Shown: one piece after another, positions 36,326 to 44,903 of the stretch | Numbering within the stretch: position 1 is the stretch's first letter | How the letters are laid out: the number at the start of each line of letters is the position of its first letter | DNA from: Ascaphus truei | Taxonomy: Eukaryota > Chordata > Amphibia > Anura > Ascaphidae | DNA length: 64,000 nt | Direction: 5' to 3' | Assembly (NCBI GenBank): GCA_036426205.1 | Contig: CM071568.1 | Span: 229,496,148-229,560,147, forward strand | Program-made: the position numbers and the translations under genes | The notes under the pieces: generated by a model | What the model was told of the DNA's origin: nothing | The model's database searches: none | What the model saw: only the letters and a program-made list of their open reading frames with translations

Positions 36326-38861
36326 CAGATGCAGCGGCCATTATTCGAACAAATCTCGAAATGGATTCTCCAGATATGCCCGTGATCCTCACTAGTTTTG
36401 CAGGGGCAGACTATTATGGCGAGTCCTACCGGGGTCTGCCTGTCTGTAACAGACGTGCAGTAAGAGATAGGTTGAATAAGTCACTCTAACAGCGCGCCTC
36501 TCACAAGCGATTGCAGGGGTTTTATTTAATCAGGTGACGTGAGACATTTCCATGCATAGGAGATACCAGCACCCCATAACGGGGCCTGTATCTCGGGAAG
36601 TAGTGGGTCCCCGGACTTGAAATCAATGCGGTTCAGCTCCAGAGACCCCCTGCTACATTTCTGGAAACTACATTACGAAACAATCCAACGCCATCCAAAA
36701 TTCTTCTCTCTTTCATCTGGTATCACCTTCTTCTTTCTTCATCTGTGACCATTTCTTTCTTTTCTTTATCTTCTTTCTTTATCTTCATCTGTCAATCCAA
36801 CCCCATGTTAAATCCACGATGTTGACTTGTCAGCTTCTTGAGCTCAAATGAGCCGTCACGGCCTTTTATTTTTACAGGTTTTTCGATTGGATTTTTCTAT
36901 TTTTATGTTTTCCAATGCCCATTGTCTGCTATTGTATTAATCTGTACCTGTTTAGGGTACAGATGAATACAGTAATAGCCAACGTATATTTTGGAAAATG
37001 CATTTCTTCTATCGACTGTTATGTTTTCTTTGTATGTTTATTGTTTTGATTAAATTGTGATTAATTGTGATGGCACGTTTTGATTTGTATTTTTTTACAT
37101 ATTGTTTAGCGTCTTTATTTAATGATGTAATTTGTTGGCTAATGGTTAAATGTATGTGTTGCCTAGTGGAAGTATTATTTAATTGATGTGTTGGTTACTG
37201 CTTTTATATATGGAATGTATTGTTTGTTTAGCGGTGTGAATTCTTTAATTGATTATCTAGTGGTGTGATTTATTTCAATGATTGGTTGACTAGTGGTTTT
37301 ATTTATGTAATTGATTGATTGCTTATTGCTTTTAATTTTACAGTTGGGGTTTAGGTGCTTGTTGTATACTGTAGGTTTTATTATTGTGTATTTTGGATAG
37401 TCCGGCGTTTGTGTTAGAGTGACCATTGACTGCTATAGTACAGTAGCTTATCATGCCCATATTATCTCGGAATCATGTACAACTATAACAATCAATTGGT
37501 ACAAGGTGGGTATAGTGTGTCCTGGGTGGGTGGTTAGGCCTCCCGGGTCGGTAGATGGGCAGGGTAGGTTAACCCCTTAATTACTATAGCGGTTATTAAC
37601 CGCTTTGGTGTTTAAGGAGCTACGGTCCATTAGATTGTATTTTGCTATGTATGCTTTCTGGCAATGGAGGACATGGACCTCCAGTAAGCTGACGAGGACA
37701 CTCTTCACATTGGCAGGGATAAGTAGAACGGTTTTTACTTACTTTATTTATGCGGCATGGCTAATGTTGTGTTTAATAATTGTTAAATAATCTATTATCC
37801 ATATCTAGATAATAATTATTTTGTCCATTACTGTACTGTATGTGTTTGGAGGGGTGGTGAGGGGGGGTGGGTGTATTTCTTGAAATGTAGGCCACGTTTA
37901 TTTTTTTAAATACAGGAATGGTACCGCAGGCCAGCGGGGACCCAGGGCGACCACCCGAGGAACCCCGGATGCCCACGGGGATCACCTGAGGACCCACGGA
38001 CAACTGTGGGGAAAAACTGGGGGCCCCACAGCTGTGAGGGCCCCAGGGACCCGCGGGGACCACTCGAGAGCCCACAGACTCCCGTGTGAACCACAAGAGG
38101 GCCCCCAGACACCAGTGGGGATGACCCGGGGACCTCTAGACACCAGCAGGGACCACCCATGGACCATTGGGGCCCATGGGCACCCGCAGGGACCACTTGG
38201 AGGCCATGGAGCCTAGAGGGGACCACCCGGAGGCCCCCAGACACCCGTGGGTACCCCCCAGGGTACACAGTGGTGCCTTCGGACACCCGTGGAGACCACC
38301 CGGGGATCCCCGGTGGCCTGTGGTATTAATCCAGCCTGTGGTATTAAATATTGGTTTTACAGTATGTGGGGGCACAGGGTGGGTTGTGTATTGGTGCTTA
38401 CTAGATATTTGTATACCGTTATGGGGTGCCGGTATCTCCTATGCATGGAAATCTCTCGCGTCACGTGATCGGAACATTTCCATGCATAGGAGATACCGGC
38501 ACCCCATAAGGGGGCATTTATCTCGGGAAGTAGGGGGTCCCCAGACTTGAAATCAATGCGGTTCAGCTCCGGAAACCCCCTGCTATATTACTGTACTGTT
38601 TAAAATTAAATAAAACCCCAGCGATCGCCTGTGAGAGGCGCGCAGTTAGAGTGAATGATTCAGCCTATCTCTTACTGTGCGTCTATTGCAGAAAGGAAGA
38701 CCCCGGTAGGACTCACATAGCAGGGACCCCTGCTGTGTTTATCTGATGGGCCATTATAGTTTGCCCCAGCAGAACTAGTGAATACTGTATATCTCCAACC
38801 TACACACGGCATAACACAACATTTACCCAGGTAAATGTTCGAATGACGCCCGCTGCATCTG
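36326..38861. mobile_element. DNA transposon-like element with long terminal inverted repeats
   Basis: Left end CAGATGCAGCGGCCATTATT (36326 on) and right end (reverse complement from 38861) CAGATGCAGCGGGCGTCATT match, and both are bordered by TA. Similarity continues inward about 200 bases (boxes GCCTCTCACAAGCGAT and its complement, AAGAGATAGGTTGAATAA). The interior holds a second pair of boxes, in both direct and inverted order, around ATTTCCATGCATAGGAGATA, plus a palindrome-bearing segment and a GC-rich minisatellite. There is no transposase frame. TA duplication and a CAG start are compatible with a Tc1/mariner-like element. The 294-bp MITE at 55094 shares the terminal 10-12 bases. Confidence 0.7.
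37921..38330. repeat. GC-rich imperfect minisatellite
   Basis: Irregular repeats built on GGGGACCAC, CCCGGGGACC and GACACCCGTGG over about 400 bases, entered by GGTACCGCAGGCC. Related arrays lie at 61360-61480 and 62160-62620, the first opposite in orientation. Frames of up to 127 codons across it are Gly/Pro-rich artefacts. Confidence 0.8.
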
Positions 38862-39039
38862 TATATGCAGTCAATTTTCATTATCACCCACTATTTTCTT
38901 TTTATGTACATTTACTGTAATGAACTACTGTATGTGTAAATGATTTCCCCATGTATTTTAAGTTGCAGAATGGTCTACTACTGCTATACATTATTAGGGT
39001 GGTTGCACTATAAATGTATATATATATATATAAATAAAA

Positions 39040-39365
39040 GTGACAAAAACCCTCCACAGTAAAGCATATAGCAAATGAAAATATTACTGTATGTTCATTT
39101 GTATGTCTTAGACAGGTCTGCAACCCCGTCTTTCACCATTATTGCCCAGCACACAGCACTTCTACTGCAGCAAGGGATTCTGGGAAATTACATGCAAATG
39201 AGCACACAGTGACACCTTTTGTCTCAAGCTCATATTACACGAGCAACCCTTAAGCCAATGCATGCTGCTTTAAACACAGTTTTAAGCATAGGCTGGAGTG
39301 AGATGCAAAGCGAGTAAACCCACTCACAGACATGTTTCAACCTTGATGGTTATCATCAGTGTGAG
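39040..39365 (-). mobile_element. Dispersed repeat carrying a hammerhead-like end
   Basis: It shares long stretches with 60190-60530: GACAAAAACCCTCCACAG, AGCATATAGCAAATG, TGTATGTCTTAGACAGGTC and CAGCAAGGGATTCTGGGAAA. It is bordered on both sides by TA-rich runs (39012-39030 and 39375-39405), so it may have inserted into, or generated, a TA microsatellite. The minus strand has the best-formed hammerhead-like motif of the window at its right end. No protein coding. Confidence 0.65.
39323..39365 (-). ncRNA. Hammerhead-like three-way junction motif, best copy
   Basis: The minus strand reads closing stem CTCACA, a perfect CTGATGA core, one extra T, hairpin AACC-ATCAA-GGTT, GAAA, self-complementary ACATGT, C at the expected cleavage site, and closing TGTGAG. 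Stem I is six perfect pairs and stem II four. This is the type I hammerhead layout with a very short stem III that would pair between two RNAs, as described for tandem ribozymes of Penelope-like and other retroelements. The extra T before stem II departs from the canonical fold, so activity is uncertain. Confidence 0.45.
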
Positions 39366-40439
39366 GTTTGAGATTATATATATATAATATATATATATAT
39401 TTTTTATTATTAGTTTCCTAAACACATTATTCTAAATAATAGTGTTAGTGATCAGAAATATCAGTTGCATTTGACATTTCCTACATGAACATGAACATGG
39501 TACAGTCATTTCTTTTTATACATAATTAATGTAAACAATGCTTGCTGGCATGAAATCAAAAATAAATAAAATATATTAGGTCAACATAAAAATGTATGCA
39601 CAGATGTGACTACTCATCTTTACCTAAATCAAGGCAGAAGGCTCCACAAATATCTTTTTCATATATGGTAGTTACATATTTTAACTTTGAAGGTCAAAAA
39701 TGGAATAATAAGTAGTCCTCCAGTGATCCAGGTCCTTGAATTATATATAACCAGCTAATGAAATTCTAATTTGCAGCAAAGTCAGACAATCGGAAAGGAA
39801 AACCCTGCCCTGGAGAGCTTGCAATCTTCATGGTATGTTGAGACACTAAGTGCAGTGGATGGCAGTGCTTGGCCACAATGGTTGGTAGATAACGACTGTG
39901 AGTGTGGGGCAGTAGCCATGAGTGCAGGCTATTTTGATGTTTCTTTTGGGAGGTGAGTTTTAAGGTTGGTTGGTATTAAATTAGATTGGTTAACACCATT
40001 AGCAGGTTGTTTTGCTACTGCAGCCTAGAAAGGGCAATGTGAACTGTGTACGATCAGCTAAAGAGAGCAGATATTTTTCTGAAAACTGACAAAATGATTT
40101 TCACAATCCTGAACTGAGCTAGGAAACGAGTGACTATTAAATAGAGTATGTGTGCAAAACAAGGAATGTGGATCATGTTGCCTTGTTTTAGTGCTGCAAC
40201 CAAGTTGGAACCATTATCCCCTGCATCAAACCCAACCTCAAGTGCCCTTGGGGTTAGCTACTGCTCTATCACATTTTGTCTTTTTGATAACACATCAGAA
40301 GCTTTGTGTGTCTTTTCTTCAAAACTCTGCATATATAAAGTACCTTGTCTATGGAACCATGTTATTAACAATAATCAAACACACCCATGGACTGTAACAG
40401 TCAGGTAGTCACTGCATCCATGACCACTACTCCACATGT
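39366..40439. other. No supported gene; decayed repeat pieces
   Basis: 39775-39840 includes CCCTGCCCTGGAGAGCTTGC, which resembles L2-type LINE 3' sequence in reverse. The rest is AT-rich without recognisable features. Confidence 0.35.
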
Positions 40440-40668
40440 TAGTAGTTAGGTGTACCCTACTTCCCTCCTAATGTGCAGGTGCCTCAACCACTGCTGCAAC
40501 AACTTTGCTGTACAGTTTGGGAAGCGCCTTGTGAGACAAATGTGATCTGCTTGGGATTATCCAATGTGGCTTGACAGTTTGCATAAGCTGTCTGAACCCC
40601 TGAGAGTCAATAAATTTGAACGGCAACAAGTCTTTAGCAAGCATTTTAGCTAAATTACCAATTAGCAC
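40440..40668 (-). pseudogene. hAT transposase remnant, left part
   Basis: The minus-strand frame 40668-40468 reads LAKMLAKDLLPFKFIDSQGF, then LMQTVKPHWIIPSRSHL. This is the conserved hAT/ZBED segment after the BED finger, where a 'D-x-x-P-F-x-x-V-E-x-x-G-F' block is followed by 'P-x-Y-x-I-P-S-R'. The frame ends at the border of the LTR at 40670. The sequence beyond that LTR (42270-42470, minus strand) supplies the expected preceding part, so the insertion split the gene. The RNase H-like catalytic domain is not found downstream. Confidence 0.7.
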
Positions 40669-40669
40669 A

Positions 40670-42269
40670 TGTGACGGTGAAGGGGTTAACCAGGCTCACT
40701 AATAAAGGTTCAGCCCACTTGGTTACCCCTGATCTGTGTGTTGAGGTCCTAGAGTGGCAGCTCTTGGACCCAGATGTCAGAAATGCATTACTGTGACTGT
40801 GTGCAAATTACGCGACATTAAAGATTTACTTGTGCTTTGCCTTTCCTGGGATGCTGGGACCGGGAGATTTCTAGGCAGTACGTTTCAGGGTGGGTTTGCA
40901 GAATGTGTCTATGTATCGGGGTTCTGGAGTTCGGGGATACCCCAAGAGTTGGATCCGGGAATCGAGTGAGCTTCTCGGATGCAGCCAAGCACATTGCTCC
41001 AGGCAAACTTTGACTCTGAAAACGTTATTACGACTCACCGCCAGGATTCCTGCTGCAGCTTCTTCCACACATGGTAAACGGGCACAAAGGGGTTAAGGTA
41101 TATCTGCAATAATACGCGGGGTCCCTAGTTTAAAGAGGGGTCCCTAGTATAAGGAAAGGTGCCCAGATACATGCCCAGGTATCTTGAACCTGGTATAGGG
41201 GTTCAGGGGTGCTCCAGCTAAGTGATAAATCTGAGAGTGATTTCTTGTGTGAAAAGTTTTAAAAGTTATTTCTAAAGTGTGCCTAGTATGAGGCTAGTGA
41301 GATTAGGCAACATATACTCTCACTCCATCCCTGACACTGGGACAGGGACTTATATATTTTTATCTAACAAAAGACAGGACACAGTATATTTTATTAAAGA
41401 GTTATATTTAATACAGTAGGTATATGTACTGATAACCTGTAAATGAACTGTGGAATTTCCATGTCATGGATTCCAAGAGACCAGATGGCTACCACGCTTG
41501 GTGCCTATGGGTCTGTGCGGAGTCCTGACTTGAAAGCCTCAGAGATGCCAAGGTGTTAGAACAGGAGGTTCTGCTTGAGTACCCATATCCTGGGCTAACA
41601 CATGGCTATCCAGTCACCATTTGCCAGAGCCCAGACTCTGTGGAGCCTGGACAGCGGCTGGGCTCAGTATGCAAAGAGGCAGAGGTGCCAGGTTGGCGCA
41701 TGCCCCTTTGCAGAATGAGAAAAGGTGCCCACCTGGCTTTACAATACTAGCAAATTAGTGATTGGCTGGCTGGGAAATTCCCACGCTCTGATAGGCTGTA
41801 GAGGTTTGTGAATTTGCTGTAGAGGTACTGAAACCCATTAGGAGCCTCGCAGCCAATCAGGAGAGCAGATGCCAAGAGCCAAACCATCAGCGGCTAATTC
41901 AAAGATGCTCTGTACTGAATAGACGCGAGTTGGCTTCAAAGATTTTGACTCAAGAATTCTTCTAAGTCCCACTTCTGAAGAACGTAGCGGTAGCGTCTGG
42001 CATTGCATGCCGAAATTAGGTCCAGGACTTTCGTGAGTACCTACCGGTCATTGGAAAGGGCTCCTACAGAGGTAATTTTTATGAATTTAATTTAAAGGAT
42101 AGTTGTATTCGTTAGCCCCGTTCCCAGTAAGTGTGTTAACCCTGTAAATTGTGTTACATTGTGTGTATGTCTTTACCTGAAATAAATTACAATTTATTTT
42201 ACCTCCTTGCTTTGCTCAATCAATGATCCCGGTATAAAAAGGTGTTGATAAGCCTGGTCTCCCGTGACA
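40670..42269. mobile_element. Solo LTR, 1.6 kb, inserted in a hAT remnant
   Basis: It starts TGTGACGGTGAAGGGG and ends TCTCCCGTGACA. The flanks are GCACA (40665-40669) and GCACC (42270-42274), a 5-bp target duplication with one mismatch. A polyadenylation-like AATAAATTAC lies near 42180, consistent with plus orientation. No gag, pol or env frame is present, so it is a solo LTR. The interrupted hAT frame on both sides gives independent support for the borders. Family (Gypsy or endogenous retrovirus) not determined. Confidence 0.72.
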
Positions 42270-42470
42270 GCACCAGAATTCTGTCATGTGTGCAGTGGAA
42301 TTTGAAATGCTTTCCAAACTGTGGCTTGCTGCTGTAGCATTGCAATGCCTATCTGGCTGCTTGTACTACAAAGAACAGTAGCACTGAAATCATGTTGTCT
42401 GGTTTGCAAACTGCTGCTGAGCAGATGTGATGACTCAGGAGATTCCTTCCTCTTCCTCTCCCTCTCTCCC
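42270..42470 (-). pseudogene. hAT transposase remnant, right part
   Basis: Minus-strand text reads MLQQQATVWKAFQIPLHT, resembling the linker between the BED finger and the 'A-K-M-L-x-x-D-L-x-P-F' block of hAT transposases. It is the missing upstream neighbour of the fragment at 40440-40668. The BED finger itself is not seen, because GC-rich repeat sequence begins at about 42450. Confidence 0.5.
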
Positions 42471-42552
42471 ATCTCCCGTTATCCTTTCTGCCCCTTCCCA
42501 CTCCTCTCCTTCACCATCTACCTCTATCCCCTTGCCGCAGCGCGTTCCCCGC

Positions 42553-42986
42553 AGGTCTCGCATACCCACGCGCTCCCGCAGCCCCTGCTGTAATCCTCCG
42601 CGCTCCCTCTCCCCCGCGGTAGCTCCTTTACCTTCCCCTGTGGTGCCATCCGTCCCGTTGTCTCCTCCGCGCGTGATGCCCGCGGCGCAGCGTTCCGCGC
42701 TCCTGGTGACGCGTCCGGTGCGGGCGCCCCCTCTGCCCACGGGGGACGCGCGTGCATGCTCCTCTCTACCCTTGCTGGCCATCGCACGGGCACAGGCCTC
42801 GCCCGCGTTCCCCTCCGGTTGGCTCCGTCCCCCTCAAACTGTCTTCCCCTGCTCCGTGTGGGCCGCGCCTGTGTTACAGCCTGTGCGTGCGCATCCCCAG
42901 CTTACAGGAGCCGCGCGCACAGACTTTTCTTATCAGGATTTCCCTGTCTCTGCCTCCCAAGCTGTTCAGGCCATTCCCCTGACTGC
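42553..42986 (+). repeat. GC-rich direct repeat, copy A
   Basis: This about 434-base segment starting AGGTCTCGCATACCCACG recurs at 43865-44296 with small differences, offset by 1310-1312 bases. It is CpG-rich, and frames in both copies are Pro/Ala/Arg-rich. The copies diverge abruptly at GACTGC. It may be the 5' untranslated or promoter module of a retroelement, possibly of the Tx1 element downstream, but that is inference. Confidence 0.85.
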
Positions 42987-43261
42987 GGAAATGAGGGATA
43001 CCCGGGCGCTACCTCTAAATATATATAGGGAAATATAGAATATGATATTACAACCTCAAGAGTTCTTAAGGTTCCCCTTCTCTTCTCGGTCTCCTCCTGT
43101 GACTCAAAACCCCAAAAAGGATCTATCCAGGATCCTTGGTATTGTAGGGATACAAAAGGAAAAAATGGGGGAGCACAGGTTGAGGGAAGCAATAATGAGT
43201 CTAGCTGTCTCAGGTGTATTAATCCCTGAGACAATTCACGTGGGGGAAATTGGAAGTGTAT

Positions 43262-43720
43262 AAATATTCAAAACACTTACACAGCCTTGTGCAAATGCTG
43301 TCGCATCAAGGTTTCTTTCTGTCTTTTCTTTTCTTCTTGTGTTGATTTTCTTTTCTTCTTTCTCCGTCTATATTCTTCTCCTCTTTGTTTTTGGTCTAGT
43401 GTGGCCCTCGGAATAAATGAATGAATAAAAGTTATAGAGGGGAATGAAAAAATAATAACAAAAAAACTCCAAATGTATATAAACGCAGAAAATACTGCAA
43501 ACACTCACACGGCCACTTGTGAGTGCAATCTTATGGGAAGTATCTTTTCCTTCTACTAGCAAGGGGGTCAATCAAAAGTAATCTTTCTCAAGAATCACAA
43601 TAAAAGATGACAAGGGAGGGATTTTATATGAATATAAAAATACACTATACTCACACGGCCAAGTGTGAGCACACACTTGGAAAGGTATCTTTTTGCTTCT
43701 TCTGTAACCTTCAAATGGTG
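43262..43720. repeat. Three spaced copies of a TCACACGGCC hairpin module
   Basis: Near 43274 CACTTACACAGCCTTGTG, near 43502 CACTCACACGGCCACTTGTG and near 43648 ACTCACACGGCCAAGTGTG are each a small imperfect palindrome, followed by GGTATCTTTTT- or AAGTATCTTTTCC-like sequence and CTTCT. The module lies between the two GC-rich direct repeats. It contains no gene. Confidence 0.55.
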
Positions 43721-43864
43721 ATCCAGGTGTATGAAGACAGAAGATTCCTGTCGCGGGTTGGTGAGGGAAAGGAATAAATCTCTCACATTTTGAGAAGCCA
43801 AGGTCTTTATTAAAACAATCAAATAACACAACAAAAATAAAACATAAAAATGCCAGGAACTAGG

Positions 43865-44296
43865 AGGTCTCGCATACCCACGCGCTCCCGCAGCCCCTGC
43901 TGTAATCCTCCCCGCTCCCTCTCCCCTGCGGTAGCTCCTTTACCTTCCCCTGTGGTGACATCCATCCCGTTGCCTCCTCCGCGCGTGATGCCCGCGCGCG
44001 GCGTTCCACGCGCCTGGTGACACGTCCGGTGCGAGCGCCCCCTCTGTCCACGGGGACGCGCGTGCATGCTCCTCTCTACCCTTGCTGGTCATCGCACGGG
44101 CACAGGCCTCGCCCGCGTTCCCCTCCGCTTGGCTCTGTCCCCCTCATGCTGTCTTCCCCTGCTCCGTGCGGGCCGCGCCTGTGTTACAGCCTGTGCGCGT
44201 GCATCCCCAGCTTACAGGGGCCGCGCGCACAGACTCTTCTTATCAGGCTTCCCCTGTCTCCGCCTCCCAAGCCTTACAGGCCATTCCTCTGACTGC
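43865..44296 (+). repeat. GC-rich direct repeat, copy B
   Basis: Second copy of the segment at 42553-42986. It ends at CTCTGACTGC and continues into different sequence leading to the Tx1-type element. Confidence 0.85.
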
Positions 44297-44903
44297 CCCT
44301 TCTGTCTCCTCCTCTTCTCCCCCTGACCTATCTCCAGCTTCTCACTCAGAAGCGTGTGTGAAGAGCTCCCAGGCATTTGGTAAGGAATCAGCTTTATTCT
44401 TTCTTTATTTGGTATATTTTGCTGTGGATCTGTGGGGGAGTATACTGGGAGTATATTGTGAGTTTTGCAGAGGGTTTTGGGTGTATATTCAGGTTTAAAA
44501 ACCGTTTTTGTTTTTCACCCAGAGGCTGCAGTGGTTTAACCCAGCAAAGCTACACTGTGGCTGGCAACTGCAGTCTCAACCCCTCTCATCTCACCTACCC
44601 CTGGTTGTTTATTTTCTTCAATTTTCACCTTATTTTTAAGCCTGATTTCCTTTTGTCATTTGCATTTTTGGGAGCTCTGTGTCTTACTTTAAAACCTTCA
44701 ATATTGTGGTGTGGTTTCTTGTAAGAGAGAGAGTTAAATAATAAGGGGAGGAAAGAGAAGATTACAGTAGGTTTTAAAAAAAGCTGTTTTTCTTCCCCTC
44801 CCTGTGCAGAGATAGTTAATTGGTTCTTAAAGGCACAGTTTTCCTCTCTGCATCTCTCTCCCTAAGCACTATTTCCTCCCCTTACTTAGAGGCTTATTTT
44901 ATC
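44297..44903 (+). mobile_element. Probable 5' untranslated region of the Tx1-type element
   Basis: Non-coding sequence between the GC-rich repeat and the first ATG of ORF1. The exact 5' end of the element is not defined. If the GC-rich segment belongs to it, the region starts at about 43865. Confidence 0.4.

Noticed and set aside
37906..38550. Gly/Pro/Arg-rich frames up to 127 codons on both strands
   Set aside because: GC-rich minisatellite; open in several frames at once.
39771..39840. Exon-like segment with acceptor TTTGCAG and GTATGT donor
   Set aside because: The interior resembles reversed LINE 3' sequence (CCCTGCCC, GAGAGCTTGC) and the frame has no support.
42427..43038. 203-codon Pro/Ser/Ala-rich frame
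   Set aside because: Spans a hAT relic edge and a GC-rich repeat; the repeat's second copy is open in different frames, so there is no sign of coding constraint.
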